DNA from: Achatina immaculata
Lineage: Eukaryota; Mollusca; Gastropoda; Stylommatophora; Achatinidae
Assembly: GCA_009760885.1 (NCBI GenBank)
Contig: CM019713.1
Coordinates: forward strand, 23,630,427-23,694,426
DNA: 64,000 bases
Direction: 5' to 3'
Shown: piece by piece, positions 33,493 to 45,424 of the stretch
Numbering within the stretch: the stretch's first letter is position 1
Layout of the letters: each line of letters opens with the position of its first letter
Notes under the pieces: generated by a model
Databases searched by the model: none
The model's input: the letters and a program-made list of their open reading frames with translations, nothing else
Told to the model about the DNA's origin: nothing
Made by a program: the position numbers and the translations under genes

Positions 33493-35484
33493 TTGAGAAA
33501 ATGGATAAAATTTCTCGTCGAGCAATCGTTCGCTACCCTCATCAAGGGCTTATCATCGAAGGAGATCCACAAGGATACGGTGGAGACCCTAGGGGAGAGT
33601 GCCCCTTCTTACAGCACAGTGAAGAAATGGGCAGCTCAATTCAAACATGGAAGGGAGAGTCTAGAAGATGATCCCCGTACAGGAAGACCAAGAACGGTAA
33701 CCACCGATGAAACCACCGGCAGAATCTATGACATGATAATGGAGGATCGACGACTAACTGAGCGGTACATTGCTACTGAGTTGGGTATCTCCCAGGAACA
33801 TGTTCATGCCATTATTCACAATGATCTTCAAATGACAAATCCCTGCTCGATGGGTCTTGAAACTTTTTTGAGTTGATCACAAACGGTGAAATCTCGTTTT
33901 TCTGCAGATCCTGAAAAGTTTCTTCAGCAATTTGTGACTATGGATGAAAATTGGGTTCGTCATTTTCAACCAGAAACCAAAGAACAGTCAAAGCAATGGA
34001 AACATCTTGGATCCCCACCTCCAAAGAAAGCAAAAATTGTTCTGTCTGCAGGCAAAGTGATGGCTTCCATCTTTTGGGATTCAGAAGGTGTGCTAGACTA
34101 TCTTCAAAAGGGCAGAAAGGTCACCGGGGCCTATTACGCTAATCTTGTGAAGCAACTGCGGGTCAAACTGAATGAAAATCGTGGAGGGAAATTGACGAGA
34201 GGGGTCATCTTTCATCAAGACAATGCTCCAGTTCACAAGTCGGCGGTGGCTATGGCTGCCATTCATCTTTTTCTTCTTCTTCGTTCACTTCTACCACCAA
34301 GACCGCCCTGTGATACTACTGAATAACCTGTGGTCCTCCATAGGTCCTGTGGTTCCCCATGTGGTCCCCAATAGACCACATGAGATCCCCGAGAGGACCA
34401 CAAGAGGCTCAGAGTATCACACGGCTTGAGCCTGTATTCTTGGTGTGTCTCGGAAGCGGGATTGCGTGACACCGTGGTTTTCGTTGCTCCAGTTTGATCT
34501 AGAGTAGGACTTTCTCACCGGAAAACCTCAGCGTGTTTTGGATATCAGTATATCCCCGCTGGATGAGAGGTGGTAGCCCATCCAGGCTAGAGTTGGACTT
34601 TCTCGCCGGAAAATCTCGACGTATTTCGAGATACCCGTGTATCACCTCCGGGTGAGAGGTGGTTGCCCATCTAGTCCAGCGTTGGACTTTCTCACCGGAA
34701 AATCTCAGCGTGATTAGTATACACATACATCCCCGCCAGGTGAGAGGTGGTTGCCTGTCTAGACTGCCCCCGTCCAGTGTCTCCGACTTCAGCATTTTGT
34801 GGTCATGGCTGCTACCCTTCCTAGTTGTGACCAGGACGGAGCTTTGTCTAGGAGGATGAATCCTCGCCACTAGTGACTTCCACCCCTGGGTTGAGCCGGT
34901 TTAGGCACATTATCCCAGTATGAGTGTGTTTAGGACATGACCTACCTCTGGGCAGAGGTACCGTGACATGCATAGCCATCAAGTTTCGCCCCTGATGTAA
35001 GCCGGTTTAGGCATATTTCACCAGTATGGGTGTATTTCGGATGTGGCTGACCTCTAGAGCAGAGGCGCCGTGGTATGAGTAGCTCTCACCGCGATACTAC
35101 TGGACATACCGATAAAGCTTTACTTTATCCTTTCCATCACCTTTCCCATCGGCGCCACACAGCAACCTTTTTCCGCATTTTCTTCCTTGCCCGGGAGGAG
35201 CTTCACTCCACGCACGGCATCTGAAGATTCTCGTCAGTAGTGGCTGCCATTCATGAATGCGGCTTCCAACTTCTTGAACATCTTCTTTATTCCCCAGATT
35301 TGGCCCCTTCGGACTATTACCTGTTTACCAAACTAAAAAAGGAGCTTAGTCGTCGCAAATTTGCTTCAGATGATGACGTCATTCATGCTGTAGACCACTT
35401 TCTAGTGGCACAAGATGCAGGCTTTTACAAAGAAAGGATCCGTATGCTGCAGGATCGATGGACTATGTGCTTAAACACTTGTTG
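33493..35484 (+). pseudogene. Mariner transposase, interrupted
   Basis: The N-terminal part (FKHGRESLEDDPRTGRPRTV, ERYIATELGISQEHVHAIIH) runs to a frameshift and stop near 33870. It resumes at 33886 with RFSADPEKFLQQFVTMDENW, PPPKKAKIVLSAGKVMASIF and VIFHQDNAPVHKSAVAMAAI. There a foreign element (34267-35240) splits it, and after the duplicated target it ends with ECGFQLLEHLLYSPDLAPSD, YYLFTKLKKELSRRKFASDD and stop near 35484. Catalytic acidic residues (MDE, QDN, APSD) are all kept, so inactivation came from the frameshift and the insertion. Confidence 0.9.
34267..35240 (+). mobile_element. Unrecognised hairpin-rich element, copy 2, with 14-bp TSD
   Basis: The 974-bp insertion has exact ends, set by the duplicated TGGCTGCCATTCAT (34253-34266, 35241-35254) inside the mariner gene. 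It shares the head, ~90-bp modules (three here, two in copy 1), the TGTCTCCGACTTCAGC spacer and two ~110-bp CCTGGG...CCTCTAGAGCAGAGG modules with copy 1. A long TSD suggests retrotransposition. It encodes nothing recognisable. Confidence 0.7.
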
Positions 35485-35558
35485 AGAACTAACCCCAAAA
35501 AAATTGTCCACAAATAAACCGTTGTACCTTATGCCGAGAACTTATCAATCAACTCTCG

Positions 35559-35645
35559 TACATACATACATACACACATACATACATACATACATACATA
35601 CATAATACATACATACATACATACATACATACATACATACATACA
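35559..35645. repeat. CATA microsatellite, right part
   Basis: Continuation of the split microsatellite, followed by a CACAC-rich stretch. 35680-35930 is unique. Confidence 0.93.
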
Positions 35646-35934
35646 AACCACACCACACCACACCACACACTCATACACACATGTTTTTCATCCTCATCGA
35701 CTGTATCATCTACACCTACATCATGACTCCTTATATGTTCTGTCTTATGGTTCTCTGTCTTATAACTCTTGTTATTGGTGAATTTTTTTTTCAAAGAACA
35801 AAATGAAAATGCTACATAGTTTGTTCTTTTCCGCTACATCTACCGTGGTTTGTAGTAATTTTTGTTGAGTAAAGAAGAAACCATGTTGATGTTGTGGTAA
35901 GAATTATCCTTACTCTCGTCTTATGTTTTATTAC

Positions 35935-36015
35935 AATCTCAGAGTCATGCGGAGACAGGATTTGTGTCATACTGATACAGGATCTCAGTCTCATACTATT
36001 ACAGGATCTCAATCT

Positions 36016-36018
<3 letters not shown>
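35935..36018. repeat. 24-bp minisatellite, left part
   Basis: Three to four units of the array that continues at 36380 (GGATCTCAGTCTCATACTAT), separated from it by the LINE copy. Confidence 0.8.
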
Positions 36019-36055
<37 letters not shown>

Positions 36056-36352
36056 CCTTAAGTGCCCAGGGCACATGGGGCTTCCGGAAGGGTTTTCCTC
36101 AAATGCCTGTCCTTTGCCTTTTTTTCTGCTGTTGCCCAGGTGAGCCCTCTATTGCTCAACATCCTTTCTGTTGTTCTTCTCCATGTCTCTTTTGGTCTAC
36201 CCTTACTTCTGTTCCCCTGTGGTGTCCATCTTAGTGCTATTTTTGGTAGTGAGTCGTCAGTCATCCGGAGCACATGTCCCAACCATCGCCAGCGTCTTTC
36301 CTCAATAATTGCTGTCAGTGGCTTCACCTTCATTTCTGCCAACAAGATGATA
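36019..36352 (-). mobile_element. RTE family A, 5'-truncated copy
   Basis: On - the last ~100 codons match the intact element at 436-3414: ILLAEMKVKPLTAIIEERRW, GHVLRMTDDSLPKIALRWTP, RPKETWRRTTERMLSNRGLT, ending APCALGT and stop. The tail is a GA run (CT on +, 36019-36051) at the same place as in the full-length copy, fixing the family's 3' end. Confidence 0.92.
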
Positions 36353-36379
36353 TTTGTCGTAGTCGTAGTCATAGAGTCA

Positions 36380-36980
36380 TAGATCTCAGTCCCATACTAT
36401 TACAGAATCTCAGTCTCATATTATTACAGAATCTCAGTGTTATACTATTATAGAATCTCAGTCTCATACTATTACAGAATCTCAGTCTCATACTATTACA
36501 GAATCTCAGTCTCATACTATTACACAGTGTTATACTATTTTAGAATCTCATTCTCATTACTATTACAGAATCTCAGTGTCATACAATTACAGAATCTCAG
36601 TGCCATACTATTAAGAATCTCAGTGTCATACTGATCCAGAATCTCAGTGTTATACTATTACAGAATCTCAGCGTCATACTTTTACAGAATCTCAGTGTTA
36701 TACTATTACAGAATCGCAGTCTCATACTATTACACAGTGTTATACTATTTCAGAATCTCATTCTCATTACTATTACAGAATCTCAGTCTCATACTATTAC
36801 AGAATCTCAGTGTCATACTGATCCAGAATATAGCGTCATACTGTTACAGAATCTCAGCGTCATACTATTACAGAATCTCAGCGTCATACTATTACAGAAT
36901 TTCAGTGTTATACTAATACAGAATCTCAGTCTCATGCTAATATAGAATCTCAATGTTTTACTGAAACAGAATCTCAGTGT
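36380..36980. repeat. 24-bp minisatellite, about 25 copies
   Basis: Units around AGAATCTCAGTCTCATACTA with frequent GTGTT variants. A compound block with TACACAGTGTTATACTATTT occurs twice (36520, 36730), a higher-order duplication of about 210 bp. Confidence 0.92.
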
Positions 36981-38392
36981 CTTGCATGAGCTATGAATGT
37001 GGAACACTGAACATTTAGTTTTTGTTCATCGAGACAGAGAAAATATTTTGAAACAAAACGATCTCGTTAAAACAAGTATCCTATACAACACATGACCACA
37101 AATATACGTTTCAATTATACATAGTATCCTCTCGGAAAAAAAAAGTCTTCATACGTAGGGAAATTTAACACTGTTAAGAACATTGTATCTTTAGTTATAA
37201 AACATTCTCTCTGCGTGATTGTTCTTTCTTTATAAACACACACGCATACGTACCCCCCCCCCCCCCCCAAAAAAAAAACAACCCAGGATGTACCCGTCTT
37301 AAAATATTTGGTATTGCTCACTTCGAGTGTGCTTCATTATATGTGTATGGAGACTTTTGGGCCACCCTGCGGTTTGAGTGTGGCACCATATGCTGACACT
37401 GTAAAAAAATATAACCTTGACCCAACATATGAAGCGGATTGTTTCAAGTGACGACATTCATTAATTCTCGCGGGCTAATTCGAGAATCTCGTTTACACAC
37501 TGAACTGTTAGTCACGCTTTGGTGACTATCATAAAAGCTTTCTGTGTTAGTGCCCTTTATTTGTTTATTAAATCAGTTTTAAAAATCTGTCGTATTTAGC
37601 TCCTTTATCTGACAAGAAAATTATAGCCCGGTAAAAATGACGGAATAAGTAATGAAAATGTGATTTTCTGCAGCATTTATCTAGGAAGACAAAAATTGTC
37701 GTCAAGTTGTGCACATGACACACGCCATTAAAAAAATATACTTGGTAACAAAAGACTTTAAACACTACAGTAGGACGCAGTGGCATTTGACAATATGTCA
37801 CTATCTGGGGCGAAACATATTCTTTCTGTAGAAAGTTTCGCGTCCTCCTTTCTAATTATTCCGCAGATTATTACAGTTTTATTCTCCCAGTCTGTTCAAA
37901 AAGAAATAGCAACCATATACTTTTGCTTGACTTACCCTGTATATCGTAGCACAGGGCCATAAGTTGAGGATAAACAGTCTAATAAGAAAGGACTGTGAAA
38001 AGTAAGAATGCTAGGGAAAGGTTATGATGAGAGCAAAATACTATTTTGATAAACCTAACTAAGAGTCAGATATAAATACATTCACCGTGTAAAGTACTTT
38101 ATCATGAGAGATCTGGGTGCTACGAATAAAAAACGTACGTGAATCTTTCATATTAATGTGATTTATAACGTATGTTGCATTTAATTCAAGCCTGTGTTGT
38201 GTCTTGAACACCTGTTGCTTGGGGCATGAATGATCAACCTAAAGTTTGCATGATAACATCTGGCTTACTCAGTCCAGCGGTTCTAAGTTTGTTTGTACTC
38301 GGGTACTGCGAGCGAGGAGAGCAAGTGTGTGCAATACACAGCACAGAAAACACAGGTTGTGGGCCTTGTGTATCATTTTTTTTCTCTCATCA
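36981..38392. other. Intergenic, no gene recognised
   Basis: AT-rich unique sequence with a C/A homopolymer pair at 37254-37279. No conserved coding or transposon ends found. Confidence 0.45.
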
Positions 38393-38407
38393 TCCACCAC
38401 CACCACC

Positions 38408-38438
<31 letters not shown>

Positions 38439-38534
38439 CCACCACCACCACCACCACCATCACCACCACCATCACCACCACCACCACCATCACCACCACC
38501 ACCACCACCACCACCGCCACCACCACCACCACTC
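38393..38534. repeat. CAC/CAT trinucleotide microsatellite
   Basis: About 46 trinucleotides, mostly CAC with CAT interruptions. It reads as poly-His in one frame, but there is no supporting gene context. Confidence 0.93.
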
Positions 38535-38590
38535 CAGCAACATTCTTAGACACATATACCATCAAGAAAGGAAGAATAGTGCCGAGGTGA

Positions 38591-38686
38591 GTGTTCAAGG
38601 AGTGTATCCAGGCTCGTGAGGCGCTTTCTGAGAGATGTGTGTTCAAGGAGTGTATCCAGGCTCGTGAGGCGCTTTCTGAGAGATGT
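38591..38686. repeat. 48-bp exact tandem duplication
   Basis: Two adjacent identical 48-bp units starting GTGTTCAAGGAGTGTATCCA. 38687-38984 is unique. Confidence 0.9.
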
Positions 38687-38984
38687 GAGACATCCAGGGA
38701 GACCATCAACGCAGTCTCCGAGAGAAAATTTTGTAACTCCTCCCCCTCCCCTCGCTTTTCTGTGTTCGCACACTGCAGTATCACCTCTACCTTGAACCCC
38801 CTCCCCCCCCTTCCGACTCACCATTAAAACAAGGAAAACCTTGTGGGGCCTCTGAGTGATGGCTCTGCTCGACCCCCTCTCTTAGGACGCATATGCATTT
38901 CGCAGAATTTTTTAGGTTTTAAAAGGTCGAAGGGCTCGTCTGAGAACGGAGATATTCTCTGATGATATGAGGAGTTGCTGAGTC

Positions 38985-41203
38985 ATAGAGTCGTTGAGTC
39001 GTAGTCATAGAGTCGTAGAGTCGTAGTCATAAAGTCGTATAGTCATAGAGTCGTAGTCGTAGAGTCATGGAGTCATAAAGTCGTTGAGTCGTAGTCATAG
39101 AGTCGTTGTGGTAGAGTCGTAGTCATAGAGTCGTAGTCGTAGTCACAGAGTCGTAGAGTCGTACTCATAGAATCGTATAGTCAAAGAGTCATAGTCGTAG
39201 AGTAGTGGAGTCATAGAGTCGTAGTCATAGAGTCGTTGAGTCGTAGTCATAGAGTCGTTGTCGTAGAGTCGTGTCATAGAGTCGTTGTCGTAGAGTCGTA
39301 GTCATAGAGACGTTGAGTCGTAGTCATAGAGTCATAGTCGTAGAGTCGTAGTCATATAGTCGTATCGTAGAGTCGTGGAGTTGTAGAGTCGTAGTCATAG
39401 AGTCGTTGTCGTAGAGTCGTGGAGTCGTTGAGTCGTAGTCAAAGAGTCGTTGAGTCGTAGTCATAGAGTCATAATCGTAGTCATAGAATCGTTGTCGTAG
39501 AGTCGCAGTCATAGAGTCGTAGTCGTAGAGTCGTAGTCACAGAGTCGTTGAGTCGTAGTCGTAGAGTCGTGGAGTCACAGAGTCGTAGTCAGAGAGTCGT
39601 AGACTCGTGGAGTCATAGAGTCGTTGAGTCGTAGTCTTAGAATCGTAGTCATAGAGTCGTTGTCGTAGAGTCGTATTCATAGAGTCGTTATCGTAGAGTC
39701 GTAGTCATAGAGTCGTTGAGTCGTAGTCATAGAGTCGTAGTCATAGAGTCGTTGATTCATAGTCTTAGAGTCGTAGTCATAGATTAATTGAGTCGTAGTC
39801 ACAGAGTCGTAGTCGTAGAGTCGTTGAGTCGTAGTCATAGAGTCGTTCTCATAGAGTCGTGGAGTCGTAGAGTCGTAGTCATAGAGTCGTTGAGTCGTAG
39901 TCACAGAGTCATAGTCGTAGTAATAGAGTCGTTGTCGTAGTCATAGAATCATAGTCGTAGTCATAGAGTCGTTGTCGTAGAGTTGCAGTCGTAGAGTCGT
40001 AGTCATAGAGTCGTTGTCGTAGAGTCGTGGAGTCGTAGAGTCGTTGAGTCGTAGTTATAGAGTCGTTGCGTCGTAGTCATAGAGTCATAGTCGTAGTCAT
40101 AGAGTCGTAGTCGTAGAGTCGTAGTCATAGAGTCGTAGTCGTAGAGTCGTAGTCACAGAGTCGTTGAGTCGTAGTCGTAGAGTCGTGGAGTCACAGAGTC
40201 GTAGTCAGAGAGTCGTAGACTCGTGGAGTCATAGAGTCGTTGAGTCGTAGTCTTAGAATCGTAGTCATAGAGTCGTTGTCGTAGAGTCGTATTCATAGAG
40301 TCGTTATCGTAGAGTCGTAGTCATAGAGTCGTTGAGTCGTAGTCATAGAGTCGTAGTCATAGAGTCGTTGATTCATAGTCTTAGAGTCGTAGTCATAGAT
40401 TAATTGAGTCGTAGTCACAGAGTCGTAGTCGTAGAGTCGTTGAGTCGTAGTCATAGAGTCGTTCTCATAGAGTCGTGGAGTCGTAGAGTCGTAGTCATAG
40501 AGTCGTTGAGTCGTAGTCACAGAGTCATAGTCGTAGTAATAGAGTCGTTGTCGTAGTCATAGAATCATAGTCGTAGTCATAGAGTCGTTGTCGTAGAGTT
40601 GCAGTCGTAGAGTCGTAGTCATAGAGTCGTTGTCGTAGAGTCGTGGAGTCGTAGAGTCGTTGAGTCGTAGTTATAGAGTCGTTGCGTCGTAGTCATAGAG
40701 TCATAGTCGTAGTCATAGAGTCGTAGTCGTAGAGTCGTAGTCATAGAGTCGTAGTCGTAGAGCCATTGAGTCATAGTTATAGAGTCGTAGTCATATAGTC
40801 GTAGTCATAGAGTCGTATAGTCATAGAGTCGTAGTCATAGAGTCGTATAGTTATAGAGTCGTAATCGTAGAGTCGTATAGTTATAGAGTCGTAGTCGTAG
40901 AGTAGTTGAGTCGTAGTCATAGAGTCGTATAGTCATAGAGTCGTAGTCATAGAGTCGTATAGTTATAGAGTCGTAGTCATAGAGTCGTAGTCATAGAGTC
41001 GTAGTCGTAGAGCCATTGAGTCATAGTTATAGAGTCGTAGTCATATAGTCGTAGTCATAGAGTCGTATAGTCATAGAGTCGTAGTCATAGAGTCGTATAG
41101 TCATAGAGTCGTAGTCATAGAGTCGTATAGTTATAGAGTCGTAGTCGTAGAGTAGTTGAGTCGTAGTCATAGAGTCGTATAGTCATAGAGTCGTAGTCAT
41201 AGA
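38985..41203. repeat. 2.2-kb degenerate satellite with 616-bp higher-order duplication
   Basis: Built from short modules AGTCGTAGTCATAGAGTCGT, AGTCGTTG and TCATAG in irregular order. A segment from about 39520-40135 is repeated almost exactly 616 bp downstream (the block with AGATTAATTGAGTC is at 39782 and 40398). A second duplication of about 200 bp (AGAGCCATTGAGTC at 40758 and 41010) lies near the right end. The array joins the 3' end of a LINE remnant at 41204. Confidence 0.93.
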
Positions 41204-41880
41204 GGCATATAATCCATATCAAATACATATTGACAAATCTTAAACAGATATTGACAAAGTGTGAAGTTATAAGAACGAATATTATTTATAAGTTTTACAT
41301 TAGTTGGTAGGGCATTCCAAAGGTAGGCAGCTGAGTAAGAGATGCTTTTTTGTTTTAACATGTCAAGCCTTTGTTTTAGGAGAATACAATTACTTAAGCG
41401 TTGGCTGTGTTTTGGATTGGATCTGAGCAACACAGATATGGTGGAGCACTGTGCGATAGAATTTTATGAATTAACTTAAATTTGTGGAAAATAAATCTCT
41501 TCTTGAGGGGTAGAATATAAAAATGTTTGTCCTTATTTGTAATATGTGCTGCGTGTTTGTCGTCTCTAAGCTTTACTGCTCGTTTTTGAAGTGAGTAAAG
41601 TATTTTCATGTTTCACATGGAGCAACCATCCCAGACTGTGGAGCAGTAGTCCAAGTGTTTGTGTAATGTCAGTGATATGTGGTATATTTTTCTAGTGTCT
41701 GTGTTAAGAAAGTGTTTAATTGTAGCAAATTGGTAAACTTTTTGTGCAGTGAGTTTGGTTAGATTGTCTACATGACGATTCCAGCTGAGGTGGTGGTAAA
41801 CCGTGAGACCTAGAATTTTATGATCATTAAAAGAGAGTGACAGAGAAGGAGGGAGGGAGAGAGAGAGAGGGGGAGGAAGA
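41204..41880 (-). mobile_element. LINE remnant (Jockey/CR1-like RT C-terminus)
   Basis: On - three overlapping frames give LGLTVYHHLSWNRHVDNLTK, THISLTLHKHLDYCSTVW-like text, LYSLQKRAVKLRDDK, HKILSHSAPPYL and SISYSAAYLWNALPTNVKLI to YMPL and stop. The LGxxxDxxLxWxxHV...LQKRAVR...APxYL...LWNxLP pattern is the post-RT region of Jockey/CR1-type LINEs. At least two frameshifts. Its 3' end merges into the satellite. Confidence 0.8.
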
Positions 41881-42151
41881 GAGAGGGAGAAAGAGAAATG
41901 AACAATCAAACTTATCACATTGACCTGCTTTCCACTCCAGTGTTGTTAGACACCGAGTAGACTAATTGTCATTGGAATATCTTGCTTTTCCACACACAGA
42001 GCTAAATATGGCATGTTTTGGTATGCCTCGCCATGCAGGCAGATTAAAACCACTTGGAAATACAACTCTAACACACCAACCACCCAGTTTTAGGCAAGAT
42101 TTACTCGGCGTTGTGGAAGAACCCATAGTTAAGACGCAGTTTATTTCTCTG

Positions 42152-42184
<33 letters not shown>

Positions 42185-42394
42185 GTCATCATCATCATCT
42201 CGTGCCACCTCCCCATGGAAGGTTGGCTGCAATAAATCTTCACTCTGCTCTGGTTCTTATCTTGGAACTACACACGGCCAAGCTGGTTCCTATCCATCTC
42301 TTGATGTTGTCCACCAATCTATGTCGCTGTCTTCCTCTTGTTTCTTCTCTTCCTCTTCCCTTCGATCTTGTCCTCAAGAAGGGTCTTCAGTGTA
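41881..42394. other. Intergenic with ATC microsatellite
   Basis: A GA-rich tract at 41841-41895 and an ATC run with one GTC at 42157-42200. The rest is unique. Confidence 0.5.
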
Positions 42395-42915
42395 GTATTA
42401 TTAAGCCTCTTGACAATGTAAGTATTAATCCTCTTGACAACGGAGTATTGTGCCTCTTCACAACGTAGTATTATGCCTCTTGACAATGTAGTATTATGCC
42501 TCTTGACAATGTAGTATTGTGCCTCTTCACAACGTAGTATTTTGCCTCTTCACAATGTAGTATTATGCCTCTTGACAATGTAGTATTATACCTCTTGACA
42601 ATGTAGTATTATATCTCTTGACAATGTTAGTATTAATCCTCTTCACAACGTATTATTGTGCCTCTTCACAATGTAGTATTATACCTCTTGACAATGTAGT
42701 ATTATACCTCTTGACAATGTAGTATTATACCTCTTGACAATGTAGTATTATGCCTCTTGACAATGTAGTATTATGGCTCTTGACAATGTAGTATTATACC
42801 TCTTGACAATGTAGTATTATACCTCTTGACAATGTAGTATTATACCTCTTGACAATGTAGTATTATACCTCTTGACAATGTAGTATTATGCCTCTTGACA
42901 ATGTAGTATTATGCC
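42395..42915. repeat. 23-bp minisatellite, about 22 copies
   Basis: Units TATACCTCTTGACAATGTAG plus TAT, with TTCACAAC and TTAATCC variants in the left half and uniform units to the right. 42916-43324 is unique. Confidence 0.95.
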
Positions 42916-43324
42916 ACTAGCCATGTCCATGACCACATTATTCATAAATTCTCAGCAACGACGAAGGCGAGTATCAGGGTACATACTAGTAAAGAAGACA
43001 TTAATCTTGCGCCAGCTAACCACCCTGTCAAAACAATCAAAGACTGACCTGGAGGTCGCACAGCTGAGAACCCCTGGTAATTTTAAAAGCAAAATACGGT
43101 CGATACGCTGTTAGATCTGTTGAGCACATGCCTCCTGTTACTGGAGAGGATTATGTATGATCTCATCCTTCAAATTATGCAAACAACAGCCCACGACTAA
43201 ACGCAGCAGAAACATCATTGTTGGTCACCCATGCCAAACCATGGTGGGCAGCACACGAGATAACTCTCGAACAACATTTATGTTAACATTTGTTTACCTC
43301 CCTTGACTTTCCTAATACTCAATC

Positions 43325-44053
43325 AAAGTAAGATTTGGTTGCACAATAAACTCTAAACTTGTAAGACTTGGTTAGACAATAAATTCTATATTTGTAAGAC
43401 TTGGTTGCACAATAAACTCTAAACTTGTAAGAGTTGGTTAGACAATAAACTCTATACTTGTAAAACTTGGCTGGACAATAAACTCTATACTTGTAAAACT
43501 TGACTGGACAATAAACTCTATACTTGTAAACTTGGCTGGACAATAAAATCTATACTTGTAAAACTTGGTTGGACAATAAACTCTATATTTGTAAGACTTG
43601 GTTGGACAATGAACTCTATATTTGTAAGACTTATTTGGACAGTAAGCTCTATACTTATAAGACTTGGTTGGACAATAAACTCTATATTTGTAAGACTTAT
43701 TTGGACAGTAAGCTCTATACTTATAAGACTTGGTTGGACAATGAACTCTATATTTGTAAGACTTATTTGGACAGTAAGCTCTATACTTATAAGACTTGGT
43801 TGGACAATAAACTCTATATTTGTAAGACTTGGTTGGACAATAAACTCTATACTTGTAAGACTTAGTTGGACAGTAAGTTCTATACTTATAAGACTTGGTT
43901 GGACAATAAACTCTATATTTGTAAGACTTGGTTGGACAATGAACTCCATATTTGTAAAACTTGGTTAGACAATAAACTCTATGCTTGTAAGACTTGGTTG
44001 GACAATAAATTCTATATTTGTAAGACTTAGTTGGACAATAAATTCTATACTAT
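43325..44053. repeat. 33-bp minisatellite, about 22 copies
   Basis: Units contain AAGACTTGGTTGGACAATAA and CTCTATATTTGT. In the middle a pair (one unit with TTATTTGGACAGTAAGC) alternates as a 66-bp higher-order repeat. The length is a multiple of three and units lack stops in some frames, so repetitive ORFs appear on both strands. Confidence 0.95.
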
Positions 44054-44079
44054 AGGAATTAACTCGACTTGTTTTTAGA

Positions 44080-44216
44080 ATGGAAGAACTTATTCGTAAA
44101 TGAAAACATTTGTGAATGGAAGAACTTATTCATAAATGAAAACATTCGTGAATGGAAGAACTTATTCGTAAATGAAAACATTCGTGAATGGAAGAACTTA
44201 TTAGTAAACAGAAAAC
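44080..44216. repeat. 36-bp minisatellite, about 4 copies
   Basis: Units contain AATGGAAGAACTTATTCGTA and AATGAAAACATTCGTG. Confidence 0.92.
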
Positions 44217-45424
44217 ACAGTTGTAAGGTTTCAGCTTGTGCCTTGTTCATACAAAAAAAAAAATACAGGACAAAGACATAAATAAAGAGAAGAAAGTCTA
44301 CAAATAAGAATGGAAGAAAAAAAAAAGAAATGGATTTTTAAAAAAATGGATGCTTATGTTATACAGAACAGAAATCAAGAAAGATCCACAATTACTTGCA
44401 GAATGGAAACTATGAAAGTGCTCAGAGACAAGAGATACACCTGGAGGGAAGTATAGGACAAATCCAACAACACAGATGACTAGAGAGACTTTACCTGTGG
44501 CCTATACTTCTAAGACAGTAATGGACAATGATGAGGATGATAATAATGTTATGTATAAAGATGCTAATTATGTGTTATTATGGTTTTACAGCAGTGCCCT
44601 AGTGCGTGTTTCATTATTTAGTTGTACATAATTATATCAAAAATTGTCACTCTGTGAAAAATAAAAAATAAACTGTAAAAAAAATACAGTAAATTACTTG
44701 AAAAAATATTTACAATATAAGAAAGCAAATGTACACTTTCATCTTTATTTACAATGCAATATTAACAATTTCCACAGGGGATACAAAGCTTGCTGTACTA
44801 ATTACCCGCTCAAAAATTTGTAGCAGAATTTGTCCTAGGTACTGGCATAAGGGGGACAACAAGTGTAATTAGATGAAGAGATTACTAATATTTCAAGAAC
44901 TTTCAGTAATGTTCATGAGTCCTGTTTGTTGTCAAAACTGACTTATTAGGGTGAACTAGTACAGTATAGAAAGTCTGAGTATGACAAGAAAGGTAGGAAG
45001 AAGTTCTAGATCCAGACAGCATGCCTGCTATCTGGCATGAGTTGGAAACAATGAGCGAAGGGAAATTCCATGATTTCACAGAGAAGCCAGGAAATATCAA
45101 AACACGTTGGACTCAGATAGAGGGGGCTCAAAAAAGAAAACTCAAACAGAGATGGCTCAGACATAGAAGTCAGGGAATGTTGGTAGTTGTGTTAAGAGTT
45201 TTTCTAGACATGACTGATCATGTGTTGTCATAGTTTTTTGTAGGATAATAACGATTGTTCCAGTCGTGTAAAGTATTGTTGTTTGTCCCATTGGACATAG
45301 TTTTGTGTAGGAGGGCTGGATCATGCTACGTACCAGTTTTTGGAGTTTTGTGATTGAGAAGAAGTTCTCCTACTGGTTAGTGTAGGAATGTAGGATGGAA
45401 GTGGCATAGTGTTTGGAACAGCAT
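44217..45424. other. Intergenic, with a diverged MITE piece
   Basis: 44220-44300 resembles the interior of the MITE at 32284 (GTTTCAGCTTGTGCCTTGTT, CATACAAAA, ATACAGGAC). The remainder is AT-rich without recognised genes. A + frame near 45020-45180 (WHELETMSEGKFHDF) has no recognisable family. Confidence 0.45.

Larger units (their letters stand above)
33322..35558 (+). mobile_element. Mariner inserted in a CATA microsatellite
   Basis: Left end CGAGGGGTGATTGATACG, right end inverted CGAGAGTTGATTGATAAG, both continuing TTCTCGGCATAAGGTAC, each next to TA from the microsatellite. Without the 974-bp insertion and its TSD copy the element is about 1.25 kb, the usual mariner size. Confidence 0.9.

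Noticed and set aside
36019..36382. Target duplication for the truncated family-A copy
   Set aside because: Flanks are GATCTC-rich array units, so no unambiguous TSD can be read.
38293..38619. Poly-histidine ORF
   Set aside because: CAC/CAT microsatellite read in one frame; no conserved sequence on either side.
43569..43968. Repetitive ORFs on both strands
   Set aside because: 33-bp unit lacking stops; no gene context.
43325..44053. CRISPR-like regular repeats
   Set aside because: Units are directly contiguous with no spacers, and the genome is eukaryotic. The same holds for the other arrays.
45020..45180. Possible coding segment WHELETMSEGKFHDF
   Set aside because: No family resemblance, no splice support, and a single short frame.
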